Source of the DNA: Rhodovulum kholense
GTDB taxonomy: Bacteria > Pseudomonadota > Alphaproteobacteria > Rhodobacterales > Rhodobacteraceae
Reading direction: 5' to 3'
Assembly: GCF_003053725.1 (NCBI RefSeq)
Contig: NZ_QAYC01000010.1
Span: 62,001 to 126,000 of the forward strand
DNA length: 64,000 bases
The translations under genes and the position numbers were made by a program. This document shows positions 33,798 to 45,392 of this stretch, piece after piece. The notes below the pieces were generated by a model. The model was not told where the DNA came from and ran no database searches. It saw only the letters and a program-made list of their open reading frames with translations. Numbering within the stretch: the stretch's first letter is position 1; each line of letters starts with the position of its first letter.

Positions 33798-35455
33798 CGG
33801 CTGATGACCACCACGACCTCGGGCTTCTTGCCGATCTCGGTCTGTGCCGACTGACGCACGATCCGGCGCATCGCCTCCTCGATCTTGTCGTCATCGGCCA
33901 GCGTCTTGTCGTCGGCCCGGCGCAGGAACTGGTCCAGATCCTCCTCCAGCACCTCGGACAGCGCCGCGCGGGACCGCCCGGTCTCGGGCAGGCCGGTCAG
34001 ATCGACCCAGGGCTCGCCCAGCGGCTCGTCCTCTTCGTCGAGGATCACGGTCACGACCACCAGCCCGTTCAGCGCCATGCGGATGCGGTCGCGGACGATC
34101 CCGTCCATCGCGCCGATCTGCACCGCGCCGTCAAGATAGGTCCGCCCGGTCTCGATGAATTCGACCGGCTGCGGCCGGTCGCCGCCCAGATCCAGCATCG
34201 TGCCGTTGACCGCCACCACCGCCGGCAGCCCGTTCTCGGCGGCCAGTTTCACATGCTCGCGCAGGTGGCGGTGTTCGCCATGCATCGGCACGACCATTTC
34301 GGGCTTCATCAGGGTATGGATGCGCGACAGGTCCGGCCGGTTGGCATGGCCCGAGACGTGGTAAAGATCGGCATCGTCCGACACCACGTCGACGCCCATT
34401 TCGGACAGTGCGTTGACGATGCGGATCACGTCGCGCTCGTTGCCCGGAATGGTCTTGGACGAAAAGAGGAAAAGATCGCCCGCAGCGAGGCTGAGCCCCA
34501 TGTACTTGCCGCGCGACAGCTGGGCCGAGGCGGCGCGCCGTTCGCCCTGGCTGCCGGTCACGATCAGCATCACCTTGTCACGCGGCAGGTCGGCCGCCTC
34601 TTCGGGGCTGACGACCTTGGGAAAATCGGTCAGCACGCCGCTTTCGACGCCCGCCTCGATCATCCGCCGCATCGCCCGGCCCAGAAGACAGATCGACCGA
34701 CCCGCATCGCGCCCGGCCTCGGCCAGGGTCTTCAGCCGCGCGATGTTCGAGGCGAAGGTGGTGGCCACCACCATGCCCTCGGCCCGTTCCACAAGCTGGC
34801 GGATCGCCGGACCCACCGTGGTTTCGGACCGACCCGGATTGGGCGAGAAGACGTTGGTCGAATCGCAGGTCAGCACCTTGACGCCGTCCGCCGCGACCTC
34901 GGCCCAGAGATCGGGGTCGAAGGGGTCGCCGACGATGGGCGTGCGGTCGAGCTTGAAATCGCCGGTATGAACGATCCGCCCCACCGGCGTGTCGATGACC
35001 AGCCCCGAGCTTTCGGGAATCGAATGCGACACCGGCAGATAGGACACCTGGAACGGTCCCGCCGCGATCCGGTTCGGCCAGGGCTCGACGAAGCGGACGG
35101 TTTCGGGGTCCTGGCCCTGATCCTCCATCTTCAGCCGGGCAATGGTGCCGGTGAAGGGTCGGGCATAGACCGGCGCCTTGAGCCGCGGCCAGAGATGCCC
35201 CAAAGCGCCCACATGATCCTCATGGGCATGGGTGATGAAGATCGCCTCGAGCCGGTCGCGGCGTTCCTCGAGCCAGGCGATGTCGGCGAAGATCAGGTCG
35301 ACGCCGGGGCTTGTGTCCATGTTGGGAAAGGTCACGCCCAGGTCCACGAGGATCAGACGCTCCTTCCCGGGGGCGCCATAGCCGTAGACATAGGCGTTCA
35401 TGCCGATTTCCCCGGCGCCGCCGAGGGGAAGGTAGATCAGTCTGTTCTTGCTCAT
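33785..35455 (-). CDS. rnj: Ribonuclease J
   Basis: A 556-residue metallo-beta-lactamase fold nuclease with 5' exonuclease and endonuclease activity on RNA. The zinc motif is HAHEDH at residues 76-81, followed by LPVSHSIPESSG, HTGDFKLD, CDSTNVFSPNPGRSE of the beta-CASP domain and HGEHRHLREH. The starting LPLGGAGEIGMN is diagnostic. Its ATG overlaps the coaX stop by four bases, placing it at the end of the long nuo transcript. In Rhodobacter, RNase J works beside RNase E in mRNA and rRNA 5' processing. Confidence 0.95.
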   Translation of the reverse strand: MSKNRLIYLPLGGAGEIGMNAYVYGYGAPGKERLILVDLGVTFPNMDTSPGVDLIFADIAWLEERRDRLEAIFITHAHEDHVGALGHLWPRLKAPVYARPFTGTIARLKMEDQGQDPETVRFVEPWPNRIAAGPFQVSYLPVSHSIPESSGLVIDTPVGRIVHTGDFKLDRTPIVGDPFDPDLWAEVAADGVKVLTCDSTNVFSPNPGRSETTVGPAIRQLVERAEGMVVATTFASNIARLKTLAEAGRDAGRSICLLGRAMRRMIEAGVESGVLTDFPKVVSPEEAADLPRDKVMLIVTGSQGERRAASAQLSRGKYMGLSLAAGDLFLFSSKTIPGNERDVIRIVNALSEMGVDVVSDDADLYHVSGHANRPDLSRIHTLMKPEMVVPMHGEHRHLREHVKLAAENGLPAVVAVNGTMLDLGGDRPQPVEFIETGRTYLDGAVQIGAMDGIVRDRIRMALNGLVVVTVILDEEDEPLGEPWVDLTGLPETGRSRAALSEVLEEDLDQFLRRADDKTLADDDKIEEAMRRIVRQSAQTEIGKKPEVVVVISRLSA

Positions 35456-36231
35456 ATCGCCCCGTTTTCCTTGTTATAGGCGTGGATCACGGTCAGCCCG
35501 TGCATGGTCAGGTCGTCCTCGATCTGGTCGAACAGGACATCGCCCTGCGCGAACAGAGGCGCAAGCCCCCCGGTGCCGATGACGCGCATCGGCCGGTCAT
35601 ATTCCGTGCGGATCCTGTCGCAGATCTCGCGCACCAGACCCACATAGCCCCAGAACACACCTGACTGCATGCAGGCAACCGTATTCGTGCCGATCACCCG
35701 GTCGGGCTTTGTTACATCCACATGCGGCAGCGCCGCCGCCGCCATGTGCAGCGCCTCGAGGCTGAGATTCACCCCCGGCGCGATCACGCCGCCCAGATAG
35801 GCCCCGTCCTGCCCGACCACGTCGAAGGTGGTGGCAGTGCCGAAATCGACCACGATCAGATCGCCCCCGTGCCGGTCGAAGGCCCCGGCCGTGTTGACCA
35901 GCCGGTCGGGCCCGACATTGGTGCCCTGATCGACCCGGGGCAAGTGCGGCAACAGGCATTCGGGCTTGCCCACGACCCAGGGGCGGATGTTGAAGAACCG
36001 GTCGGTGAAGACCCGCAGGTTGAAGACGACCCGCGGCACCGTCGACGAGATGATGGCGTCGGTGATCTCGGGCTCGATCCGATAGCGCGCCAGCAAGGTC
36101 GAGAACCAGACATAGTACTGATCGGCCGTTCGGGTATGCTCGGTCGCCGTCCTGAGCGTGCAGAGGAACCTTTCACCGTCCCAAAGCGAAAACACCGTAT
36201 TGGTGTTGCCGCAGTCGATGCAAAGAAGCAT
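35452..36231 (-). CDS. coaX: Type III pantothenate kinase
   Basis: A 259-residue enzyme for the first step of coenzyme A synthesis (pantothenate to phosphopantothenate). The phosphate motif DCGNTNTVFSL at the N-terminus, GPDRLVNTAGA and DFGTATTFDVV are the three CoaX signatures. The length fits. It lies eleven bases downstream of birA and overlaps rnj, an arrangement common behind nuoN in Alphaproteobacteria. The start ATG has a GGGGGA site. Confidence 0.95.
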   Translation of the reverse strand: MLLCIDCGNTNTVFSLWDGERFLCTLRTATEHTRTADQYYVWFSTLLARYRIEPEITDAIISSTVPRVVFNLRVFTDRFFNIRPWVVGKPECLLPHLPRVDQGTNVGPDRLVNTAGAFDRHGGDLIVVDFGTATTFDVVGQDGAYLGGVIAPGVNLSLEALHMAAAALPHVDVTKPDRVIGTNTVACMQSGVFWGYVGLVREICDRIRTEYDRPMRVIGTGGLAPLFAQGDVLFDQIEDDLTMHGLTVIHAYNKENGAI

Positions 36232-36242
36232 GGGGTCCCCCG

Positions 36243-37007
36243 TCAGAAGAACACGTCCGCAGCAGCGATGGCACGCCGCCCGCCGGGCGTCTCTAGGACA
36301 AGCTGCCCGTCCTCGTCCACTGTCAGGAACCGCCCCGACACCTCTTCGGCGCCCATCCGCGCGGTGATCGTGTCGCCCAGCCGCGCGGCGCGTTCCAGCC
36401 AGGCTGACCGCAACGGCCCGAAACCCTCGTCGCGGAAGAAGCGGTCCTGATGGGCGAAATGCTCGGCGAAGAAGGCCAGGAATTCCAGCGGATCGACGGC
36501 ATCGCCGATCTCTTCGGCCAGCGTCACCGGCATCAAGGCCCGGGGCTCGACCACCGAGGCCTCGGGCAAGGCGTTGAGATTGACCCCCAGCCCGATCGAC
36601 AGCCGCCCGACCTCGGACATCGTCCCTTCGGATTCAAGCAGGATGCCCGCCAGCTTGCCGCCGTTCAGCAGCACGTCATTGGGCCATTTCAGCGTGATCG
36701 CCTCGCGGTCCTCGACATAGGCCAGACAGGTTGCATACAGCGAAAACGAGGTCACGAAGGAATAAAGCGCGGCCGTCGCGGGCGGGCAGCCCGGCGCCAG
36801 CACCAGGGTCGCGGCAAGGTTTCCCTCGGGCGCGCCCCAGGCCCGGCCCCGGCGGCCGACGCCCGCCGTCTGGCGGCGGGCGACGATCCAGGTCGGCCGC
36901 GTGATGTCGCGGCGCCGCCGGGCCTCGGCCATGGTGCTGTCGACCTCGTCGAGCAGGATCAGGTCATGCCCGGCCGGCCAGTGCCAGCCCTGCCCCTCAG
37001 TTGACAA
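36243..37007 (-). CDS. birA: Biotin--[acetyl-CoA-carboxylase] ligase, catalytic form without HTH
   Basis: About 254 residues. The biotinyl-AMP site [18 protein letters not shown] and [20 protein letters not shown] identify biotin protein ligase, which attaches biotin to acetyl-CoA carboxylase. The N-terminal DNA-binding domain of E. coli BirA is missing, so it is an enzyme only. I place the start at a TTG (37007) overlapping the nuoN stop by eleven bases, because homology begins a few residues later ([12 protein letters not shown]); an ATG at 37043 would add twelve residues from within nuoN. It is translationally coupled to nuoN. Confidence 0.88.
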   Translation of the reverse strand: MSTEGQGWHWPAGHDLILLDEVDSTMAEARRRRDITRPTWIVARRQTAGVGRRGRAWGAPEGNLAATLVLAPGCPPATAALYSFVTSFSLYATCLAYVEDREAITLKWPNDVLLNGGKLAGILLESEGTMSEVGRLSIGLGVNLNALPEASVVEPRALMPVTLAEEIGDAVDPLEFLAFFAEHFAHQDRFFRDEGFGPLRSAWLERAARLGDTITARMGAEEVSGRFLTVDEDGQLVLETPGGRRAIAAADVFF

Positions 37008-38439
37008 GGGTCTGAGCCGCGGCCAGCGCCAGCCCCTCGACACCGAAGAGGTTCACGACCCCCACGATCATCGCGAAGGACGCGACCATCATGATGCCCC
37101 ACATCACCGGCGGCATGGTTCCGTCGAGGCGGCGGTCGCCCTCCTCGCCGAAATACATGTAGAAGACGATGCGCAGGTAGTAGAAGGCCGAGATCACCGA
37201 GGCGATCACGCCCGCCACGGCCAGCCAGACATAGCCGCCATCGACCGCCGCCTTGATGACGTAGAACTTCCCGAAGAAGCCCACGAAGGGCGGCACGCCC
37301 GCAAGGCTGAACAGAAGCATCATCAGCGCCAGCGCCTTCAGCGGCTCGACCGAGGCATACATGTTCAGGCTGCGGATATCGACGACCGGCTGGCCGTCCT
37401 TCTGCATGCCCATGATGAAGGCGAAGGTGCCGATGCTCATGGTGACATAGATCGCCATGTAGACCAGCATCGCCTGCACGCCAAGCGCGGTGCCCGCGAC
37501 CAGCCCCATCAGCGCGAAGCCCATATGGGCAATCGAGGAATAGGCCATCAGCCGCTTGAAGTTGCGCTGGCCGATCCCGGCGAAGGCCCCAAGGAACATC
37601 GACAGCAGCGACAGAACCGCGATCACCTGCCCCCAGTCGCCCGGGACCGACCCGAAGGCGTCGAACAGCACCCGCGCGAACAACGCCATCGCGGCCATCT
37701 TGGGCGCGGTCGCGAAGAAGGCGGTCACGGGCGTCGGCGCACCCTCATAGACATCGGGCGTCCACATGTGGAAGGGCACGGCCGAGACCTTGAAGGCAAG
37801 GCCCGTGATCATGAAGACCAGCCCGAAAAGCAGCCCGATGCCGATCGGCCCGTCGCCGATCGAGGCAAGGATGCCCGCAAACAGCGTGGTGCCGGAATAG
37901 CCGTAGGTCAGCGAGGCGCCATAGAGCAGCAAGCCCGAAGACAGCGCGCCGAGTACGAAGTACTTCAGCCCGGCCTCGGTCGATTTCAGGTTGTCGCGCC
38001 GGATCGCGGCGACGACATACAGCGCCAGCGATTGCAGCTCGAGCCCCATGTAAAGCGTCATCAGATCGCCCGCCGAGACCATCAGCATCATGCCGACGAC
38101 CGCCAGCGTGATCAGCACCGGGAATTCAAACAGCAACGTCTTCTGGCGGCGCATGTAGTCCTGGCTCATCAGCATGACAAGCGCGGCCGAGGCCAGCACC
38201 ACCACCTTGGCGAAGCGGGCGAAGCCGTCATCGATCAGCGCGCCGCCGAAGGCGGTTTCGGTGGGCCCCGCGGTCAGCCCGATCCAGACCGCCAGCGCCA
38301 GCATCAGCGCCGAGGTGGTCCAGACCAGCATTGGCGCCGCCTTGTCCTTGCCGGTATAGACGGCCCCGACCAGCGCCAGCATCGCGTAGACCGAAAGGAT
38401 GATTTCCGGCAGGACGACGGAAAGATCGTCAGAGATCAT
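36997..38439 (-). CDS. nuoN: NADH-quinone oxidoreductase subunit N
   Basis: A 480-residue antiporter-like membrane subunit of complex I with about 14 helices, involved in proton pumping. The conserved core [19 protein letters not shown] (with the broken-helix Lys), a helix with [21 protein letters not shown] and [13 protein letters not shown] are seen. It is the last complex I gene of the operon and overlaps birA. Ten bases separate it from nuoM. Confidence 0.97.
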   Translation of the reverse strand: MISDDLSVVLPEIILSVYAMLALVGAVYTGKDKAAPMLVWTTSALMLALAVWIGLTAGPTETAFGGALIDDGFARFAKVVVLASAALVMLMSQDYMRRQKTLLFEFPVLITLAVVGMMLMVSAGDLMTLYMGLELQSLALYVVAAIRRDNLKSTEAGLKYFVLGALSSGLLLYGASLTYGYSGTTLFAGILASIGDGPIGIGLLFGLVFMITGLAFKVSAVPFHMWTPDVYEGAPTPVTAFFATAPKMAAMALFARVLFDAFGSVPGDWGQVIAVLSLLSMFLGAFAGIGQRNFKRLMAYSSIAHMGFALMGLVAGTALGVQAMLVYMAIYVTMSIGTFAFIMGMQKDGQPVVDIRSLNMYASVEPLKALALMMLLFSLAGVPPFVGFFGKFYVIKAAVDGGYVWLAVAGVIASVISAFYYLRIVFYMYFGEEGDRRLDGTMPPVMWGIMMVASFAMIVGVVNLFGVEGLALAAAQTLVN

Positions 38440-38449
38440 CTCGTTCCCC

Positions 38450-39990
<1,541 letters not shown>

Positions 39991-39991
<1 letters not shown>

Positions 39992-42039
39992 TACTCGGCC
40001 CCTCCGGTCAGAGCCATCCAGGTAACGAGTACGGCAATGCCGATGACCATGGCGAAGGCGTAGTGGAACAGATAGCCCGACTGCAGCCGCCCGGCGACGC
40101 GGGTGAAGAAGGGCACGATGCCCATCGCCACCCCGTTGATGCCGCCGTCGATGATGCTGCCATCGCCTCCCTTCCAGAGCGCCCGGCCGATATTGCGCGC
40201 GGGCTGGACGATGATCGCGTCATAAAGCTCGTCGAAATACCACTTGTTCAGCAGGAACAGGTACAGCGGACGGGCCGCACGCGCGGTCTGGCCCGGAAGC
40301 TCGGGCTTGTTGATGTAGAAGAGCCACGCCACGGCGAAACCCGCAAGCATCGCCAGGAAGGGCGCGGCCTTGACCCATTGCGGCGCGTGATGGGCGTTTT
40401 CCATCGCGTGGTTGTCGGGCGCGGTATAGATCGCGCCCTGCCCCGGCAACGCGGCCGCGGCTTCGCCCTCGGCGGCGGTCTCGCCATGCCCCGCGACGGC
40501 GGCCACCTCATGCGAGGGCACCCCGTAGAAGCGGTTCACGCTGTCATGGTCGCCGAAGAAGTTGCCGTACCACATCATGCCCGCCAGCACCGCCCCGACG
40601 CTCAGCACGCCCAGCGGCACCAGCATGGTCACGGGGCTTTCATGGGCATGGTCATGGGCATGCCGGTCGCCCTTCGGTTCGCCGAAGAAGGTCATGAAGA
40701 TCAGCCGCCAGGAATAGAAGCTGGTGAAGGCCGCGGCGATCACGAGCATCCAGAAGGCGAAATAGGCATGCCCGCCCCAGGCGCTTTCGATGATGGCATC
40801 CTTCGACAGGAAGCCCGCGAAGCCGATATGGGTCAGCGGAATGCCGACGCCGGTGATCGCGAGCGTGCCGATCACCATGGTCCAGAAGGTGAACGGGATC
40901 TTCTTGCGAAGCCCGCCATAGTTCCGCATGTCCTGTTCGTGATGCATGGCATGGATCACCGAGCCCGCGCAGAGGAACAGCAGCGCCTTGAAGAAGGCAT
41001 GCGTCAGCAGGTGGAACATCGCCGCCGAATAGACCCCGACGCCCGCCGCCACGAACATGTAGCCCAGCTGCGAGCAGGTCGAATAGGCGATCACCCGCTT
41101 GATGTCGTTCTGCACCAGCCCCACGGTCGCCGCGAAGAAGGCCGTGGTGGCGCCGATGAAGACGATCATGTTTTTCGCATCGGGCGCGAATTCCAGCACC
41201 GGCGACATCCGGCAGACCAGGAACACCCCGGCCGTGACCATGGTCGCGGCGTGGATCAGCGCCGAGACGGGCGTCGGCCCCTCCATCGCGTCGGGCAGCC
41301 AGGTATGCAGGAACAGCTGCGCCGATTTCCCCATCGCCCCGATGAACAGCAGCACACCGACCACATTAGCCGCGCTCCAGGTCCCGTTCAGGAAGCTCAG
41401 CTGCATCGTCGCCAGCTGGGGCGCATTGTCGAAGATGTCGTCGAAGCGGACGCTGTCGAGCAGGAAGAACAGCGCGAACATCGCCAGCAGGAAGCCGAAA
41501 TCGCCGACCCGGTTGACCACGAAGGCCTTGATCGCCGCGGCATTGGCCGAGGGCTTGCGGTAATAGAACCCGATCAAGAGGTAGGAGGCGACGCCCACGC
41601 CCTCCCAGCCGAAGAACAGCTGCACGAGGTTGTCGGCCGTCACCAGCGCCAGCATGGTGAAGGTGAAGAAGGACAGATAGGCGAAGAAGCGCGGCTTGTA
41701 GCTTTCGCCCTCGCGCCATTCGGGGTCATGCGCCATGTAGCCGAAGCTGTAGAGATGGACGAAGGCCGACACCGTCGTCACCACGATCAGCATGATAGCG
41801 GTCAGCCGGTCGACCCGGATCGCCCAGTCGGCCACGAAGCTGCCGCTGTCGATCCAGCGGAAGATCTCGACCTGGCGCATCTCGCCGTCGAAGCCCATGA
41901 ACACGACCCAGGAGAACAGCATCGACAGGAATACCATCGCGGTGGTGATCCACATCGCGGCCTTCTCGCCGAACATCCGGTAGCCGAAGCCGCACAGCAG
42001 CGCGCCGATCAGCGGGGCGAAGAGGATGATCTTTTCCAT
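39991..42039 (-). CDS. nuoL: NADH-quinone oxidoreductase subunit L
   Basis: A 682-residue distal antiporter-like subunit, including the long lateral helix at the C-terminus. Key segments are [54 protein letters not shown] and [17 protein letters not shown] His/Ala/Glu-rich insertion with HAHDHAHE and [16 protein letters not shown] lies in the loop before the last helices and makes it longer than the E. coli form (about 613). It starts six bases after nuoK. Confidence 0.97.
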
Positions 42040-42045
42040 GAGCCC

Positions 42046-42351
42046 CTAGCCTTTCATCACGTTGACATCATCGACCGCGATCGACCCGCGGTTGCGGTAG
42101 AAGCAGACCAGGATGGCAAGCCCGATGGCGGCCTCGGCCGCGGCGACGGTCAGCACGAACATGGTGAAGATCTGGCCGACCAGATCGCCCAGATAGGCCG
42201 AGAAGGCGACCAGGTTGATGTTGACCGACAAGAGCATCAGCTCGATCGACATCAGGATGACGATCACGTTCTTGCGGTTCACGAAGATCCCGAAGATGGC
42301 GATGACGAACAACGCCGCGGCCACCGTCAGGTAATGTTCCAGTCCGATCAT
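42046..42351 (-). CDS. nuoK: NADH-quinone oxidoreductase subunit K
   Basis: A 101-residue subunit with three membrane helices. The second helix carries the conserved Glu in [20 protein letters not shown] and the third has [20 protein letters not shown]; both glutamates take part in proton transfer. The length is standard. It is separated from nuoJ by 58 bases, one of the larger gaps inside the nuo unit. Confidence 0.97.
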   Translation of the reverse strand: MIGLEHYLTVAAALFVIAIFGIFVNRKNVIVILMSIELMLLSVNINLVAFSAYLGDLVGQIFTMFVLTVAAAEAAIGLAILVCFYRNRGSIAVDDVNVMKG

Positions 42352-42409
42352 TCCGTCCCTCCGGGCCGTCCGCCCGCTATTCCCGTCCGTTCCGGGGTCG
42401 CGGCGCCGC

Positions 42410-43024
42410 TCACAGCCCCTGCCCCGGTTTCACGTCTTTCAGTTCCATCGCCTTCGCCGGGTCGCGATACATCTGCGCCAGCACGTTCTGACGCTTGACG
42501 TTCGGCCGGTGGCGAAGCGTCAGCACGATGGCCCCGATCATCGCGACCAGCAGCACCAGCCCGGCGGCCTGGAAGAGATGGATGTAGTCGTCATAGATGA
42601 GCTGACCGATCGCCAGCGTGTTGTGAATCTCGGCCGGATCGGGCGTCGGCGCGCCCCGCAGCGCCGCAGCGCCGTCCGAGCTTTTCCAGACGCCGTAGAC
42701 CAGCACCAGCTGCGCCAGGAAAACCGCGCCGATGAGCCCCGCGATGGGGAAATAGGCCGCCATCTTCGCCTTGAGCTCGGTGAAATCGACATCGAGCATC
42801 ATCACGACGAACAGGAACAGCACGGCGACGGCGCCGACATAGACGATCACCATCAGCATCGCCACGAATTCGGCCCCGAGCAGCACGAAGAGCCCGGCCG
42901 AGCTCAGAAAGGCGAGGATCAGCCACAGGACCGAATGCACGGGGTTGCGCGCCAGGACCACGAAGAGGCCCGAGACCACGGTCACCACCGAAAACGCATA
43001 GAACGCGAATTCACCCAGGGTCAT
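42410..43024 (-). CDS. nuoJ: NADH-quinone oxidoreductase subunit J
   Basis: A 204-residue membrane subunit with about five helices. [32 protein letters not shown] and [25 protein letters not shown] (the pi-bulge helix near the quinone gate) are typical. The ATG at 43024 overlaps the stop of the preceding carboxymuconolactone decarboxylase family gene (ATGA), so the two are coupled. Confidence 0.95.
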   Translation of the reverse strand: MTLGEFAFYAFSVVTVVSGLFVVLARNPVHSVLWLILAFLSSAGLFVLLGAEFVAMLMVIVYVGAVAVLFLFVVMMLDVDFTELKAKMAAYFPIAGLIGAVFLAQLVLVYGVWKSSDGAAALRGAPTPDPAEIHNTLAIGQLIYDDYIHLFQAAGLVLLVAMIGAIVLTLRHRPNVKRQNVLAQMYRDPAKAMELKDVKPGQGL

Positions 43025-43431
43025 TTGCCCGTCTCCTCGTCCTTTTCGTCGAACACCGTCTGCGCCAGTTCCAGCGCCCGGCTCATGGCGGGAATGCCGC
43101 CCAGCATCGCCATCTGGTAGATCACCTCGGCGACTTCCCGTTCCGTGGCCCCCGCCTCGAGCGCGTGGCGCACGGTGACCTTGAACTGGGCATCGGCCTG
43201 CGCGCCCAGCACCGTGAGCCCCGCGATCACCGCCAGCAGCCGGGTCTTGCTGTCCAGCCCCTCGGGGTTGAACGTGTTGCCCCACATCATGTCCATGAAG
43301 TCCTTGGGCATGGTCGGGATCAGCTTGTCGAACCCGTGCACCTGGAAGCTTTCCAACGCCGGGTTGAAGGCGCGGGCCATCTTGTGGCTCTGCTCCAGCA
43401 TCTGTTCGAAGAGTTTCGCGTATCCGCTCAT
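43021..43431 (-). CDS. Carboxymuconolactone decarboxylase (AhpD-like) family protein within the nuo operon
   Basis: A 136-residue helical protein of the CMD family (core [53 protein letters not shown]). There is no cysteine in the whole protein, so the CxxC peroxidase chemistry of AhpD is impossible. The ATG overlaps the nuoI stop and its own stop overlaps the nuoJ start, so it is tightly coupled to complex I. Similar genes are known in nuo operons of related bacteria. Role unknown; an assembly or stability factor is conceivable. Confidence 0.87.
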   Translation of the reverse strand: MSGYAKLFEQMLEQSHKMARAFNPALESFQVHGFDKLIPTMPKDFMDMMWGNTFNPEGLDSKTRLLAVIAGLTVLGAQADAQFKVTVRHALEAGATEREVAEVIYQMAMLGGIPAMSRALELAQTVFDEKDEETGK

Positions 43432-43922
43432 CTGTAGGGCGCGTCCAGTTCGAGGTTGCGGGCGATCTCGGCCTCCCAGCGGTCGCCGTTCTCCAGCAGC
43501 TTGGCCTTGTCGTAGAACAGCTCTTCGCGGGTTTCGGTCGCGAATTCGAAATTCGGCCCCTCGACGATGGCATCGACCGGGCAGGCCTCCTGGCAGAAGC
43601 CGCAATAGATGCACTTGGTCATGTCGATGTCGTAGCGCGTGGTCCGGCGCGAGCCGTCCTCGCGGGGTTCGGCGTCGATGGTGATGGCCTGGGCCGGGCA
43701 GATCGCCTCGCAGAGCTTGCAGGCGATGCAGCGTTCCTCGCCCGAGGGATAGCGCCGCAGCGCATGCTCGCCCCGGAAACGCGGGCTGAGCGGCCCCTTT
43801 TCATGCGGATAGTTCAGCGTGGCCTTGGGGGCGAAGAAATACTTCATCCCGAGCTTGAAGCCTTCGAAGAAGTCCAGAAGCAGGAAGTACTTGCCCGCCC
43901 GTTGCCAGTCGATTGCAGCCAT
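43428..43922 (-). CDS. nuoI: NADH-quinone oxidoreductase subunit I
   Basis: A 164-residue subunit that carries Fe-S clusters N6a and N6b leading to the quinone. Two ferredoxin motifs, [12 protein letters not shown] and [12 protein letters not shown], are intact. The N-terminal amphipathic helix ([19 protein letters not shown]) docks it on the membrane. The ATG at 43922 was chosen from homology and nearly abuts the nuoH stop at 43924. Confidence 0.97.
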   Translation of the reverse strand: MAAIDWQRAGKYFLLLDFFEGFKLGMKYFFAPKATLNYPHEKGPLSPRFRGEHALRRYPSGEERCIACKLCEAICPAQAITIDAEPREDGSRRTTRYDIDMTKCIYCGFCQEACPVDAIVEGPNFEFATETREELFYDKAKLLENGDRWEAEIARNLELDAPYR

Positions 43923-43923
43923 G

Positions 43924-44961
43924 TCAGCCTCCCACCGCCCAGCGGGCATAGGCGCCGCCGAACAGTTCGAATTGTGCGAAGAAGGCCACCGCGACGACCC
44001 AGATCAGCGACATCGGCAGGAACACCTTCCAGCCCAGCCGCATCAGCTGGTCGTAGCGGTAGCGCGGGACGATGGCCTTGACCATCGAGAAGAGGAAGAA
44101 GAACACCGCCATCTTGGCCACCATCCAGATCGCGCCGTCGGGCAGACCCGGGATCGGCGACAGCCAGCCGCCGAAGAACAGAAGGCTGATCAGCGCGCAC
44201 ATCAGGAAGATCGCGATGTATTCGCAGGCCATGAACAGCAGGAAGGGCGTCGAGCCGTATTCCACCTGATAGCCCGCGACCAGTTCGGACTCGGCCTCGG
44301 GAAGGTCGAAGGGCGGGCGGTTGGTTTCGGCCAGCGCCGAGATGAAGAACAGGAACACCATCGGGAAATGCGGCAGCCAGTACCAGGACAGGAAGCCGAA
44401 GCGGCCGTCCTGGGCGGCGACGATGTCGCCGAAGTTCAAAGAGCCCGTCGACAGGATCACCCCGATGATGATCAGCCCGATCGACACCTCGTAGGAGATC
44501 ATCTGCGCCGCAGACCGCAGCGAGCCGAGGAAGGCGTATTTCGAGTTCGAGGCCCAGCCGCCCATGATGACGCCGTAAACCTCGAGCGACGAGATCGCGA
44601 GGATGTAGAGCACGGCCACGTTGATGTCGGCCATCACCAGCCGGTCCGAGAACGGGATCACCGCCCAGCACAAGAGCGGCATCACGAAGGCGATGAGCGG
44701 CGCGATGAAGAAGACCGGGCGGTCGACCCCCGCGGGGATCACCACCTCCTTGACCACGTATTTCAGCGCGTCGGCCACGGTCTGCAGGATCCCGAAGACC
44801 CCCACCACGTTGGGCCCGCGCCGCATCTGCACCGCCGCCCAGATCTTGCGGTCGCCATAGACCAGGAACAGCAGCGAAACCATCACGAAGGCAATGACCA
44901 GCAGGCCATGTCCCATGATCGTCAGCGCCAGCCCAATGCCGGTATCCATGAAGTCAGCCAT
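43924..44961 (-). CDS. nuoH: NADH-quinone oxidoreductase subunit H
   Basis: A 345-residue membrane subunit with about eight helices that forms the quinone chamber with NuoB and NuoD. The signatures [44 protein letters not shown] and the end [17 protein letters not shown] are clear. It follows the putative lipoprotein gene by 16 bases. Confidence 0.97.
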   Translation of the reverse strand: MADFMDTGIGLALTIMGHGLLVIAFVMVSLLFLVYGDRKIWAAVQMRRGPNVVGVFGILQTVADALKYVVKEVVIPAGVDRPVFFIAPLIAFVMPLLCWAVIPFSDRLVMADINVAVLYILAISSLEVYGVIMGGWASNSKYAFLGSLRSAAQMISYEVSIGLIIIGVILSTGSLNFGDIVAAQDGRFGFLSWYWLPHFPMVFLFFISALAETNRPPFDLPEAESELVAGYQVEYGSTPFLLFMACEYIAIFLMCALISLLFFGGWLSPIPGLPDGAIWMVAKMAVFFFLFSMVKAIVPRYRYDQLMRLGWKVFLPMSLIWVVAVAFFAQFELFGGAYARWAVGG

Positions 44962-44977
44962 CTCGCCTCGTCATTCC

Positions 44978-45391
44978 TCAGACCGTCGGTACGCCCCGCG
45001 CGGCGCAGTCTTTTATTTCCTGCCGGGCATCGACCCGGCTGACGCCCCGCGGAAACGTCCTTGTCATCATGTAGACCGCGTCTGCCGTCCAGACGCCGCC
45101 CTGCTCGCGGCCGATCCGCGTGCGCAGATGGCGCGCGAAGCCGAACCCGGTGTCGAGCGCATGCCGCGCGACCGCGCAGCGCCCGTACTCGTCCAGCGCC
45201 GCGACCCCGCCGGGATCGCGCATCTTCAGCGCCACCTCGACCAGCCCGTCCTTCAGCGCCGTGGTCTCGGCACCCAGATAGGCGGGCACGACGCCCTCAC
45301 GATTGGCGCCCGGCAACGGCGAACAGCCCGCCGCGGTTCCGGTGGCCACCGCAACGGCCAGCCCGGCCATATGTCGGGGCGCCAGACCCAC
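44978..45391 (-). CDS. Putative small lipoprotein between nuoG and nuoH
   Basis: A 137-residue protein I do not recognise. Starting from GTG at 45391 it has a lipoprotein signal: a short basic start with Arg and His, a hydrophobic stretch LAVAVATG and the lipobox TAAGC. An ATG at 45370 would remove the basic part. The mature chain has three more cysteine-bearing or charged segments (DEYGRCAVARHALDTGFGFARHL, IKDCAARG) but no known domain. It begins two bases after the nuoG stop and ends 16 bases before nuoH, so it is co-expressed with complex I. Location in the periplasm is inferred. Confidence 0.65.
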   Translation of the reverse strand: MGLAPRHMAGLAVAVATGTAAGCSPLPGANREGVVPAYLGAETTALKDGLVEVALKMRDPGGVAALDEYGRCAVARHALDTGFGFARHLRTRIGREQGGVWTADAVYMMTRTFPRGVSRVDARQEIKDCAARGVPTV

Positions 45392-45392
45392 C

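Noticed and set aside
40063-42498. Long open frame (811 codons) on the plus strand opposite nuoL and nuoK
   Set aside because: Shadow of membrane-protein genes; the His/Gln/Arg-rich product is typical of reversed hydrophobic codons.
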